A stretch of DNA of 53,247 bases from an uncultured Bacteroidales bacterium (GTDB lineage: Bacteria > Bacteroidota > Bacteroidia > Bacteroidales > UBA932), in NCBI GenBank assembly GCA_946415475.1, contig CAMKSQ010000013.1, positions 1-53,247 of the forward strand, in the 5' to 3' direction. A model generated the notes under the pieces. The model was not told where the DNA came from. It saw only the letters and a list, made by a program, of their open reading frames with translations, and did no database searches. The position numbers were made by a program, and so were the translations under genes. Below, in pieces: positions 16,160 to 24,407 of the stretch; positions within the stretch are counted from its first letter, which is position 1, and each line of letters starts with the position of its first letter.

Positions 16160-17164
16160 TTAAAACAGGCCTTTCGGGACAATCCAGCCGCGGTACAGTC
16201 CGCTGGGCTGGGCAGGGGAAGCCGGGATTTCACCCGGCTTTCTTAGTTGCCGATATTCCTTATGCGCCTCCACGACGGCCTGGTAGAAACTCCATCGGCG
16301 GGTAACCAGATACACCAGGGCCGACAGACCGTCCAGGCACATGCGCACAAAGATGCGCCGGCGTGCCTTGCGACGTGCTCTCTTTTCATTCAGACCTTCG
16401 GCCACGAAGGTGGCGGGGAGGTTGTTCTCCAGGAGGAGAAGGTTGTTGCGGAAATTGAGCCGGAGCTTGAACGGCGACTCATTGGGCAGCGTGCCGCCGC
16501 CAATATGGTACACAAACGATTCCGGGACGATGTTCACCTTCCAGCCGCGCAGTTGCATGCGCCAGCAGAGGTCGATCTCTTCCATGTGCGCGAAAAAACG
16601 CTCGTCCAGGCCGCCGAGGGCCTTCCAGACGCTTGCCCGCACCATCAGGCACGCGCCGCTGGCCCAGAGGACCTCCGCCGGCGTGTCGTACTGACCCTGG
16701 TCTTTTTCTATCTTCTGCATCACGCGTCCCCGGCAGAAAGGATATCCATAGCGGTCCACGAGGCCGCCTGCGGCACCGGCATACTCGAAAGTGTCCCGCT
16801 GCACATAAGACAGCAATTTGGGGCCGCAAGCCCCGCAGGAAGGATGGCTGTCCATCCATTCCACCAGCGGTTTGAGCCAGCCCTGCGGCACTTCGATATC
16901 GGAATTAATGAGCACGAAATAGTCCGCGTCGATACCGTCCAGCGCCCGGTTGTAACCGCCAGTGAACCCGTAATTCTGTTCCAGCACTTTCAGCGGAACT
17001 TGTGGGAGCTCCGCCTGCATGACGGCTACCGAACCGTCGGAAGAGGCATTATCGGCCACTATCACCTGGGCATCCAGGCCTTCGCAGGAGGCAATAAGCC
17101 CCGGAAGGAACTGCCGCAAGTAGTCCTTGGTGTTATAATTCAGTATGACGACTGACGTCTTCAT
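16160..17164 (-). CDS. GT2-family glycosyltransferase
   Basis: A 334-residue inverting glycosyltransferase. The start at 17164 gives the family opening MKTSVVILNYNTKDYL; the upstream in-frame ATG at 17185 adds an unnatural extension. The nucleotide-sugar site is seen in VIVADNASSDGS, the DxD-like motif in LINSDIEVP, and the acceptor-side motif in MEEIDLCWRMQLRGWK. A weakly hydrophobic stretch near residue 280 may rest on the membrane. It resembles rhamnosyl- and other surface-polysaccharide transferases. It sits 29 bp after tldE, with its own possible -7 box. Confidence 0.9.
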   Translation of the reverse strand: MKTSVVILNYNTKDYLRQFLPGLIASCEGLDAQVIVADNASSDGSVAVMQAELPQVPLKVLEQNYGFTGGYNRALDGIDADYFVLINSDIEVPQGWLKPLVEWMDSHPSCGACGPKLLSYVQRDTFEYAGAAGGLVDRYGYPFCRGRVMQKIEKDQGQYDTPAEVLWASGACLMVRASVWKALGGLDERFFAHMEEIDLCWRMQLRGWKVNIVPESFVYHIGGGTLPNESPFKLRLNFRNNLLLLENNLPATFVAEGLNEKRARRKARRRIFVRMCLDGLSALVYLVTRRWSFYQAVVEAHKEYRQLRKPGEIPASPAQPSGLYRGWIVPKGLF

Positions 17165-17182
17165 GTATTTTTTGCAAAAATA

Positions 17183-17190
17183 CAAAACTA
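17183..17190 (-). promoter_or_regulatory. -7 promoter element upstream of the GT2 gene
   Basis: TAGTTTTG on the minus strand fits TAnnTTTG and lies 18 bp before the chosen ATG at 17164. No convincing -33 box is present, so the gene may instead be read through from tldE. Confidence 0.35.
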
Positions 17191-17193
17191 CTT

Positions 17194-18534
17194 TTATGCA
17201 CTAATGTCAACATTGGTAAAGGCGAGGGAAGGGATGTGCTTGGACAGGCAGGGACGGGCGTCATCGGCCGTGGCCAGCAGGTTGTTCCACAGTTGCAGGA
17301 AGTTGCCCGTGATAAGCAGTTCCCGTACCGGATGTACCTTTTTGCCGTCACGTACCAGAAAGCCCTCGATGCCGTAGGAGAAATTCCCTGTGACCGGGTT
17401 GGAATTGCCGCCGTTGAAGCCGGTGACCAGAATGCCGTTACCGACCTTTGCAAGCAGGTCCTCCAGCTTTTTGCACCCGCCGACAGGAAGCACTTTCACA
17501 CGCGTGGAATCTTCCACCGTGGGTGCCATGGACATCTTGGAGGCGATGTAAGTATTCAAGAAATAAGTCTTTACAACGCCTTTTTCTATGATGGGCATCT
17601 CCCGGGTGGCCACACCTTCGCTGTCGAAGAGCCGGCAGCCGGTTTCGCCCGGTGTACGGGGCTGGTCCAGGATGGTGAGCTGCTCCGGGAACAGCTGTTT
17701 CCCCAGGCTGTCCACCAGGAAGGAATTCTTTTGCTGCAGTGAAAAACCGCCCAAAGCATTAAGTACCGGCGTAAGCAGTTTAGAGGCGCATTCCGTATCG
17801 ACCACGACGGTATATTTCCCGCCCTCGATATCCTGCGGACCCATCTGGGCCATGGCCCGCTTGTATGCAATAGCCGCGCAGTCCTTCCATTTGAGGTCCT
17901 GGAGCAGGGGTGCGGCGTCCCACCAGTAACTGGAGAAATGGTTCCCCTGGGCATCCTCCACCGTGGTTTCGTAGCCAATTTCGAATGAGGTTTCCGTGTG
18001 CCGGGCATAAAGGCCCTGGCTGTCGATGGTCAGCGTGTCGAAGACGGTGTCGGAGTATTCGCCTTCCTCTGCGATGGCCCCGCTGGGCCAGTGGCAGGAG
18101 GCGAGGGCCATCTCCCGGCGCTGTTCGGCGGTGAGGGTGTCGTAGGCAGGGTCATACAGGCCCAGTTCCCGTCCGGTGCGGGCATCTGCAGCCACGCGCT
18201 CCGGTGCGGGTAAATCACGGTAGGCATCGGCCTGGAGCATCTTTACCGTGTCGATGGCTTCGCGAATGAACGCTTCCAGTTCTTCCTTTTCCAGTTTGTT
18301 GGTGGAGAAGGAACCGTAGCGGCCATCGACAAACAGTTGCAACTGCATGCTGCGGTCCAGCGCATGGGCGGTTTTATCCACCTCTCCGTTCAGGAGGCCG
18401 ATCAGGTTCATCAGGCTCTTGGTCAGGGTGATGCGCACCTTCTGCGCTCCGGCCTGACCGGCAAACGCCAGACAGTACTGCGCCAGGCCTATCTCCGCCT
18501 GCGTAAGGCTGGCAGCTATGTTGTTGATACTCAT
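17194..18534 (-). CDS. tldE: TldE/PmbA subunit of the TldD-TldE metalloprotease
   Basis: A 446-residue member of the TldE/PmbA family. It lacks the HExxxH zinc motif, as expected for the non-catalytic partner, and keeps the family C-terminal half (GFNGGNSNPVTGNFSYGIEGFLV). I chose the ATG at 18534 because the sequence from there (MSINNIAASLTQ...) aligns with a normal helical start; the in-frame ATG at 18600 would add 22 residues from an AT-rich leader that contains an inverted repeat (18554-18571). It forms a barrel-like heterodimer with TldD, encoded just upstream, that cuts unfolded peptides. Confidence 0.9.
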   Translation of the reverse strand: MSINNIAASLTQAEIGLAQYCLAFAGQAGAQKVRITLTKSLMNLIGLLNGEVDKTAHALDRSMQLQLFVDGRYGSFSTNKLEKEELEAFIREAIDTVKMLQADAYRDLPAPERVAADARTGRELGLYDPAYDTLTAEQRREMALASCHWPSGAIAEEGEYSDTVFDTLTIDSQGLYARHTETSFEIGYETTVEDAQGNHFSSYWWDAAPLLQDLKWKDCAAIAYKRAMAQMGPQDIEGGKYTVVVDTECASKLLTPVLNALGGFSLQQKNSFLVDSLGKQLFPEQLTILDQPRTPGETGCRLFDSEGVATREMPIIEKGVVKTYFLNTYIASKMSMAPTVEDSTRVKVLPVGGCKKLEDLLAKVGNGILVTGFNGGNSNPVTGNFSYGIEGFLVRDGKKVHPVRELLITGNFLQLWNNLLATADDARPCLSKHIPSLAFTNVDISA

Positions 18535-18553
18535 GCTCTTGTCTATATGGACG

Positions 18554-18571
18554 GGTGTCGAAATTGACACC
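18554..18571. repeat. Short inverted repeat in the tldD-tldE spacer
   Basis: GGTGTC (18554-18559) and GACACC (18566-18571) are perfect inverted arms around six bases. It lies in the 84-bp stretch between the tldD stop and the chosen tldE start. It could be a small mRNA hairpin; six-base arms also arise by chance. Confidence 0.4.
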
Positions 18572-18618
18572 GTTTCTTCTTTTAACAAATTATAAATCAA
18601 ATACTTCCGTACCAGGCG

Positions 18619-20055
18619 TTACTCGCCACCGACGGTGAGACCATCGATAAGCACGGTGGGGATGCCGCATGACACCGGCACCGACTGCTCTTTGCCGCAG
18701 GTCCAGGCGCCCGGGTCTACGGCCAGGTCATCCGCTACGCCACGGATCTGGGCAAGTGCCTCCGGCCCATTGCCGATAATGTTGATATCCTTGACCGGCT
18801 GCGTGAGACGGCCGTTCTCGATCAGGTAACCGGATTTGACGTAGAAGGTGAAATCTCCTTCTCCGATCTGCACCTCTCCGTTGGAAAATTGGTCCACAAA
18901 AATGCCTTTCTGGACCTCTGCAATGAGGTCTGCGGCTTTTGCGTTTCCACTTTCCATATACGTGGCACGCATGCGCGGGATGGGTGCGTAGCGGAAACTC
19001 TCCCTGCGTCCGTTGCCCGTGGGGCGCACGCCGTAATGGGCGGCGCTGATGCGGTCGTGCAGGTAGGAGGTGAGGACGCCGTCTTCCACCATATATGTCT
19101 TCTGGCCGGGGATACCTTCGTCGTCAAAATTCAGCGAACCGCGGTTGCCGGTCAGGGTACCATCGTCAATGATCTGGATGCCACGGGGGCAGATTTGCTG
19201 TCCCATCTTATCTGCAAAAATGGAGGTGCCTTTGCGGTTGAAATCGGCCTCAAAAGCATGTCCCATGGCCTCGTGCAGGAGGATACCGGATGCGCCGGCG
19301 CCCATCACTACAGGCATGCAGCCGCCTTTGGGACGGCGTGCGGCAAAGCGGTCATCAATACCGTGTACCAGATCCGTGGCCATTTCCTCGATAAGTGCGT
19401 CGGTAAGCATTTCCGCCCCTTGCCGGAAACTCCGGGAGGTGGATTTGTTCTCCGACTGTCCGTTTTGCTGGAAAACCGCCGTGAGCGATATACTGCCCAT
19501 GGGACGGGTGTCCCATTTGAGTTCACGGGAGCTGTTGTACATGAGCACGTCGGTTACCTGGAACGCCAGGTTGGCAAAAACTTTGACAACGCGCGTATCT
19601 TTCTGCCGCACCGTCTGTTCCAGCTTTTGAAGGAAAGGCAGGAAGGTCGATAGCGGCGTTCCACGCCAGGGCTGCAGGATGGGGTAGCGGTCTGCCGCCG
19701 GATTGGGCTCTCCGCGGCTGGGATTGCGGGTGCCGTAGGGACTCACGTCCACGGGCGCGCTGGCAATCTGGGAGGCCGCGCGGGCACAGGCCAGCATGTC
19801 TTCCCAGGCGGTGCTTTCCGAGTAGGCGTAGCCGGTTTTTTCTCCGCTGAGGACGCGGACGCCTACACCATAGTCTATATGATTGCCCCCGGAGGTCACT
19901 GCGCCGTCCCGCAGCAGCAGGCTTCCGTAGGTGGTATTTTCAAAGAAAAGGTCGCAATAGCTGCCACCGGATGCGAGGGCTTCCTGAACCAGACGCTCCA
20001 GCACCGGGGTATCGACCTGAAAATGGTTGAAATAGTACGCTTTATTGTTGATCAT
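18619..20055 (-). CDS. tldD: TldD catalytic subunit of the TldD-TldE metalloprotease
   Basis: A 478-residue zinc protease subunit. The metal motif HEAMGHAFEAD begins at about H261, with the family segment GASGILLHEAMGHAFE around it and the C-terminal KDINIIGNGPEALAQI. The start at 20055 (MINNKAYYFNHF...) overlaps the end of the zeta-like kinase gene by 14 bp; an in-frame ATG at 20085 would overlap further and gives an unlikely extension. In E. coli the TldD/E pair matures microcin B17 and degrades the CcdA antitoxin, which makes the neighbouring zeta-like gene notable. Confidence 0.92.
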   Translation of the reverse strand: MINNKAYYFNHFQVDTPVLERLVQEALASGGSYCDLFFENTTYGSLLLRDGAVTSGGNHIDYGVGVRVLSGEKTGYAYSESTAWEDMLACARAASQIASAPVDVSPYGTRNPSRGEPNPAADRYPILQPWRGTPLSTFLPFLQKLEQTVRQKDTRVVKVFANLAFQVTDVLMYNSSRELKWDTRPMGSISLTAVFQQNGQSENKSTSRSFRQGAEMLTDALIEEMATDLVHGIDDRFAARRPKGGCMPVVMGAGASGILLHEAMGHAFEADFNRKGTSIFADKMGQQICPRGIQIIDDGTLTGNRGSLNFDDEGIPGQKTYMVEDGVLTSYLHDRISAAHYGVRPTGNGRRESFRYAPIPRMRATYMESGNAKAADLIAEVQKGIFVDQFSNGEVQIGEGDFTFYVKSGYLIENGRLTQPVKDINIIGNGPEALAQIRGVADDLAVDPGAWTCGKEQSVPVSCGIPTVLIDGLTVGGE

Positions 20056-20746
20056 TCTCTTCCGAACGAGGCAATGCTCCCTCAAAAGGTACGCCGTCGT
20101 GGGCGAGGGGAGCGCGGGCCATCTCTTTAATGATGGACTCCGTTATGTTTTCTATAGGCTTCTGCGGTTCGATGTAGTCCGTCAGCAGGCTGCGGACACG
20201 GTTGTAACGCAGCGGGTCGTTGATGATAAGCCCCTTTTTGGTGCCCTCTGCGATGATGTCGAAGGGCGGGTTGGAATTGTCGGCCAGTATCCATTTGTCG
20301 CACAGCGGCATATAGCTGTGGAACAGGTAGTTAAGGCCCATGACATAGCGCCGGCGGATGGTTTCTTCCGGGATGTCGTGGCCGCCGGTTGCCACGCGTT
20401 TGGCCACACGCTGGATGGCGATGTCCGGGCTGTTCAGCCAGAAGTATAGGACCGTGACGTAGTATCCCTGCGCCTGGGCGCTCCGCACCATTTTAATGAG
20501 CGCGCGCGTAGCCAGGGTGGTTTCGATGCAGAAATCCTCCCGGCGGTCGAACAGGTACTGGACCTTGCGCAGCATGAGGCGGCTGGCCGTAATATAGGCG
20601 CTTTCCGGCGCAAACGGCGCCAGGTGTTTGGCGAATTCGTCGGAGTTGACAAACTCTACGCAGTCCAGCAGCTCCGGAAGAACCCCGTACGATGCGGTGG
20701 TTTTCCCGGAGCCGTTAGGACCAGAAATGATATAAAATCTGGGCAT
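20042..20746 (-). CDS. Zeta-toxin-like P-loop kinase
   Basis: A 234-residue protein with a Walker A motif GPNGSGKTT (residues 9-17), an Asn-Ser-Asp motif (NSDEFAKHL) at the place of the zeta-toxin catalytic Asp, IETTLATRAL, and Arg-rich lid segments (RVAKRVATGGHDIPEETIRRRY). These match the zeta toxin / UDP-GlcNAc kinase-like family as annotated in Bacteroidetes. No epsilon-type antitoxin gene is adjacent. It starts one base after the peptide transporter stop and overlaps tldD, so it is embedded in a housekeeping-looking operon. It may be a metabolite kinase rather than a toxin. Confidence 0.8.
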   Translation of the reverse strand: MPRFYIISGPNGSGKTTASYGVLPELLDCVEFVNSDEFAKHLAPFAPESAYITASRLMLRKVQYLFDRREDFCIETTLATRALIKMVRSAQAQGYYVTVLYFWLNSPDIAIQRVAKRVATGGHDIPEETIRRRYVMGLNYLFHSYMPLCDKWILADNSNPPFDIIAEGTKKGLIINDPLRYNRVRSLLTDYIEPQKPIENITESIIKEMARAPLAHDGVPFEGALPRSEENDQQ

Positions 20747-20747
20747 G

Positions 20748-22421
20748 CTAAGAAGCGGTTGCTTCGTTAATCTTCTTCATCATGGCAAACATGATGGCAC
20801 CGGCAATGACGCACAGCGCCATGAGGATGGCCCAGTTGGCCCACAGCGGAACGTTGTTCCACAGAAGACCGGGAATGGAGCTGAGGTAGTTGCCGATGGC
20901 GGTGGAGGCAAACCACAGACCCATCATGAGGCCTTTGTACTTAGGAGGTGCCACCTTGGTAACGAAGGAGATACCCATCGGGCTGAGCAGCAGCTCTGCA
21001 AAGGTGAGCACCAGATAAGTGGTAATCAGGTACATGGGAACCACCGGATCCGGAGAGACGGTACCCTGTAAGGAGGCCGGTGAAGGCTGTCCCAGGGAGC
21101 CCATGACCATGATAAGGTAACCCAGGGCTGCCACAAACATACCCAGGCCGATTTTCACCGGCGCCGAAGGCTCTTTGCCCTTGTTGGCGAGCGCGCTGAA
21201 GATGGCCATGGAAATCGGGGTGAGGAACACCACGTAGAACGGGTTGAACTGCTGGAACAGCTGAGGTTCGATGTTGAGCGGATCCGGCATGCCGATGAAT
21301 AGCCAGTAGGCGCAGCCCCAGAGAGCGGCCGTTACAACACCGCAGGTGATTCTTCCCTTGGAACTCTCGCTCTGGAAAATGCCGAACAGGGTGTAGATGC
21401 TGACGGCCAGCAGGGCCAGGATCCAGATGTTGAAGCCCATACGGGTGGCGCCGGTAGCGAACGGAAGCGTGTAGTCACGGGCAAACCAGGTGAGCGACTG
21501 ACCGTTCTGGTGGAAGGCCATCCAGAAGAAGATCACCACGGCGAACACCATGATGAGGGCGGTGATGCGGTCCTTGGTCTGTTTGGGCGTGAGTTCCACC
21601 ACGGGAGCATTGCCCTTGGCGGCCTGCTTGGCGGTGACATCGGCATGTTTGAACCAGTTCTTGCAGGCAAAGTAAATGGCGATGGACACGATGAGGGAGA
21701 TGCAGGCGACGGCAAAGCCCATGTTGTAGGCGGAGGCCAGGTGCTCAATGTAGTAGGAGCTGAAGTCTGCAGGTGCCATGCCGGCTATTGCGGCATCCGG
21801 CATCTGGGCCTGAAGTTCTGCCAGGCGGGAGGCGTTTTCCGGAGTGATGACTCCTTCCAGTGTCTGGTGGGCAAGCTGCGGGATGGCGGCCTTGTAAATG
21901 AGGCCGGCCTTGCCCAGGAAGCTGTTGGTGATGGCCGTGGCGGCGGAAGGGGCGAACATGGCGCCGATGTTGATGGCCATGTAGAACAACGAGAAGGCAC
22001 TGTCGCGCTTGGCGGAGTACTTGGGATCGTCGTACAGGTTACCTACGAGCACCTGCAGGTTGCCCTTGAACAGGCCCGTACCTACGGAAATGAGCAACAG
22101 GGCACCCAGCATGAGGGTGATGCCCAGTGCATTGGCGCCGGTGGGAATGGCCAGGGCCAGGTAGCCGGCGAACATGACGCAGATACCGGTGACTACGCAC
22201 TTGCCGTAGCCAATTTTATCGGCCAGGATACCGCCTACTACGGGCATGAAGTAAACGAGGGCCAGGAAAATGGAGTACACCTGGCTGGACAAGGCCTGGC
22301 TCCAGCCGAACTTGGCCTGGAGGAAGAGCATGAAAATGGCCAGCATGGTGTAGTAACCGAAGCGCTCACCAGTGTTGGCAAGTGCCAGGGCGAATAGACC
22401 TTTGGGTTGTCCTTTGAACAT
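20748..22421 (-). CDS. Proton-dependent oligopeptide transporter (POT/PTR2 family)
   Basis: A 557-residue inner-membrane transporter with about 14 hydrophobic segments. The start LANTGERFGYYTMLAIFMLFLQ and the later SVGTGLFKGNLQVLVGNLY and FSLFYMAINIGAMFAP are POT family signatures. The first Glu of the ExxERFxYY proton-coupling motif is replaced by Asn (NTGERFGYY). Long loops lie near residues 180-230. It likely imports di- and tripeptides. It leads the operon transporter / zeta-like kinase / tldD / tldE, where imported peptides would meet a peptidase. Confidence 0.9.
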   Translation of the reverse strand: MFKGQPKGLFALALANTGERFGYYTMLAIFMLFLQAKFGWSQALSSQVYSIFLALVYFMPVVGGILADKIGYGKCVVTGICVMFAGYLALAIPTGANALGITLMLGALLLISVGTGLFKGNLQVLVGNLYDDPKYSAKRDSAFSLFYMAINIGAMFAPSAATAITNSFLGKAGLIYKAAIPQLAHQTLEGVITPENASRLAELQAQMPDAAIAGMAPADFSSYYIEHLASAYNMGFAVACISLIVSIAIYFACKNWFKHADVTAKQAAKGNAPVVELTPKQTKDRITALIMVFAVVIFFWMAFHQNGQSLTWFARDYTLPFATGATRMGFNIWILALLAVSIYTLFGIFQSESSKGRITCGVVTAALWGCAYWLFIGMPDPLNIEPQLFQQFNPFYVVFLTPISMAIFSALANKGKEPSAPVKIGLGMFVAALGYLIMVMGSLGQPSPASLQGTVSPDPVVPMYLITTYLVLTFAELLLSPMGISFVTKVAPPKYKGLMMGLWFASTAIGNYLSSIPGLLWNNVPLWANWAILMALCVIAGAIMFAMMKKINEATAS

Positions 22422-22455
22422 AATATTGTGTTTTTAGTTTTTAGCCTTATCCTTA

Positions 22456-22487
22456 CAAAATTGGCAAATATTTCTGAAAATGCCAAA
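22456..22487 (-). promoter_or_regulatory. Candidate promoter of the peptide transporter operon
   Basis: On the minus strand TTTG (22484-22487), 20 nt, then CAATTTTG (22456-22463), one mismatch from TAnnTTTG. Start point predicted near 22450, about 28 nt before the ATG. Confidence 0.45.
22461..22486. promoter_or_regulatory. Inverted repeat, candidate operator
   Basis: TTGGCA (22461-22466) and TGCCAA (22481-22486) are perfect inverted half-sites with 14 AT-rich bases between. The arms fall on the -7 and -33 elements of the candidate transporter promoter, the geometry of a repressor site. Confidence 0.4.
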
Positions 22488-22511
22488 TTAAAGTGCCCCT
22501 ATGCGTGTACA

Positions 22512-22543
22512 CTTGTTTATTTCCACGGAAATATGTATTTTTG
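22512..22543 (+). promoter_or_regulatory. Promoter of the acyltransferase gene
   Basis: CTTG (22512-22515), 20 nt, then TATTTTTG (22536-22543), which fits TAnnTTTG. Start point predicted near 22548, about 15 nt before the ATG at 22563. The -33 box has one mismatch. Confidence 0.55.
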
Positions 22544-22562
22544 TGTGATTTGGAAGAAGAAT

Positions 22563-23393
22563 ATGAAAACCTTTTTAGCCTGGTTTCTCCGTAAGGTGAT
22601 CCATTACCGCTCAGACGTTGTAATGGTGAATCTGAGCCGTTGTTTCCCTAACCGGAGTTATGAGGAAATCCGGGAAATCCACAAGCGCTTTTACCTGCAT
22701 CTGGCTACCATCTTCACGGAAATGCTGTGGATGGGAACCTGCCGGGGAAAGCGTGGCCGCGATAAATTCCGTCGCAGCCACAAATTCGAATTTGCCAATC
22801 CGGAGGAATACAACCGCCTTGCTGCCCTTGGACGTCCTATCTTGCTGCTGGAGGCCCATACCGGCAACTGGGAGCTTATGGGCGGATTGCCTGTCAGTTC
22901 CTATGGCGTGCCGCTGGATATCCGTGTAAACCAATATGCCGTCACTTATCTGGCTTTGCACAATAAGCGTGCAGACCGCTTGGTAGAGTGGATCCGTACG
23001 GGCATCCTGAAGGATACGGACTTCAACGGCTATGTGGAGACCAGCCGCGTCATGCGTTATGTCCTGGAACGTAAGGACAAACCCTTCCTCTTCACTTTCA
23101 TCACCGACCAGTATCCGTACACGGGCCACAAAGAACCTATTAAATTTATGAACCAGGATACCTTCACCATGACCGGAGGCGCCGGTTTGGCGTCAAAGCT
23201 GGATATGGTGGTCGCGTACCTGCGCTTTGAATGCCGGGATGGCGGGGGATATACGCTCTCGGTGGTTCCCATCTGCGAACATGCCGCCCAGATGGATCCC
23301 GACGGAATTATGAAAAAATACTATCAATTGCTGGAGGAGGACCTGGAGAAACAGCCCTGGAACTACCTCTGGACCCATAAACGATGGAAATAA
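22563..23393 (+). CDS. LpxL/HtrB-family lysophospholipid (lipid A) acyltransferase
   Basis: A 276-residue membrane-associated acyltransferase. The HxxxxE catalytic motif is clear in EAHTGNWELMG, with the later ITDQYPYTG and the Phe-rich segment around KFMNQDTFTMTGGAGLASKL typical of the family. I chose the ATG at 22563 because it follows the promoter and gives MKTFLAWFLRKVIHYRS; the frame is open back to 22407, but that extension covers the AT-rich intergenic region. It probably adds a secondary acyl chain to lipid A. It overlaps the next gene by one base. Confidence 0.9.
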   Translation: MKTFLAWFLRKVIHYRSDVVMVNLSRCFPNRSYEEIREIHKRFYLHLATIFTEMLWMGTCRGKRGRDKFRRSHKFEFANPEEYNRLAALGRPILLLEAHTGNWELMGGLPVSSYGVPLDIRVNQYAVTYLALHNKRADRLVEWIRTGILKDTDFNGYVETSRVMRYVLERKDKPFLFTFITDQYPYTGHKEPIKFMNQDTFTMTGGAGLASKLDMVVAYLRFECRDGGGYTLSVVPICEHAAQMDPDGIMKKYYQLLEEDLEKQPWNYLWTHKRWK

Positions 23394-24385
23394 TGAAACG
23401 ACTCTCTGTGGTGGCGGCCGCCTTGCTGCTGCCTTTGGCCCTGCCTGCGCAGGAAGTATCCTATGCACTGCCTACCACTACGGTTACCGTCAAGGTGGAG
23501 GTGCGTCAGGAAAGTTTTTTCGCCGGCCCTTATGCACCGTTTGCCAAGCAGATGCTGAACATGTCGGTCAGTGACCAGGATGCCATTACCTCGGAAATCA
23601 CCCGCGTGGAACTCATTCCTAAAGTGGAGGCAGATTCCGACGCCTGGTACACCTGTGACCAGGAAAGCGCTGCCCTTCTGTCGCTCAGTGCACAGGGTCT
23701 GGTGTCGATGGGCAATTCGGGCGCGCCGGTCTCCTGGCGTTTCCTGCCCGGTCTCAAGGCAGATTTTACGGACAAGGGCCTCACCGTTCCGGAAAAAGAG
23801 GCCATCGAAACCATCTACAAGGAAATGCCCACCGATACAGGTATGGTCTCCATTCCGGTAGAGCACAAAATCCTGGTGGAGAAAACCCTGGAAGACAAGG
23901 CGTCGGACGCTGCGGATGTCATCCTGCAGGTCCGTAAAGAGCGCCTGAACATCGCCTCCGGCAACACGGATGCCAGCTATTCCGGCGAGTCGCTCCGCTC
24001 TGCGCTGCAGGAGCTGGAACGCATCGAAAATGAATACATGGCCCTGTTTCGCGGGTATTCCGTGGTCCGCAAGCAGGTGTGCACCTTTGAAGTGCTCCCT
24101 TTGCGTGACGAGAAACACCATCGTTATCTGGTGTTCCGTCTGACGGACGATGGACCCGTGGCGGTGGGCGTACATGGCACGCCTTATTATTTGGAGCTCC
24201 AACCGGAAGGCACGCTTCCCGAGGAAGATTCCGCCGATAAGAAAAAGACCAAGGGCAGTGTGCGTTACCGCATCCCGCAGGTGTGCAAAGTCACGTTCTC
24301 CTGCGACGGCCAGCCGCTCCTGCAAACCCGCCTGCCTTTCTACCAGCTGGGCGTGGAATCGTCCCTGTATCTTACAAGCCGATAA
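23393..24385 (+). CDS. DUF4831 family exported protein
   Basis: A 330-residue protein with a signal peptide (MKRLSVVAAALLLPLALPAQ). The mature start SYALPTTTVTVKVEVRQESFFAGPYAPFAKQML is characteristic of DUF4831, a Bacteroidetes-restricted periplasmic or outer-membrane-associated family of unknown function. The ATG at 23393 overlaps the acyltransferase stop (TAATG), so translation is coupled. No catalytic motif is visible. A role in envelope biogenesis is suggested only by the neighbour. Confidence 0.8.
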   Translation: MKRLSVVAAALLLPLALPAQEVSYALPTTTVTVKVEVRQESFFAGPYAPFAKQMLNMSVSDQDAITSEITRVELIPKVEADSDAWYTCDQESAALLSLSAQGLVSMGNSGAPVSWRFLPGLKADFTDKGLTVPEKEAIETIYKEMPTDTGMVSIPVEHKILVEKTLEDKASDAADVILQVRKERLNIASGNTDASYSGESLRSALQELERIENEYMALFRGYSVVRKQVCTFEVLPLRDEKHHRYLVFRLTDDGPVAVGVHGTPYYLELQPEGTLPEEDSADKKKTKGSVRYRIPQVCKVTFSCDGQPLLQTRLPFYQLGVESSLYLTSR

Positions 24386-24407
24386 TCCTTAAACCACATA
24401 CACAGAT

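Noticed and set aside
18535..18600. Longer tldE start at 18600
   Set aside because: The added 22 residues come from an AT-rich leader with an inverted repeat and do not look like TldE. The start at 18534 is preferred, though not proven.
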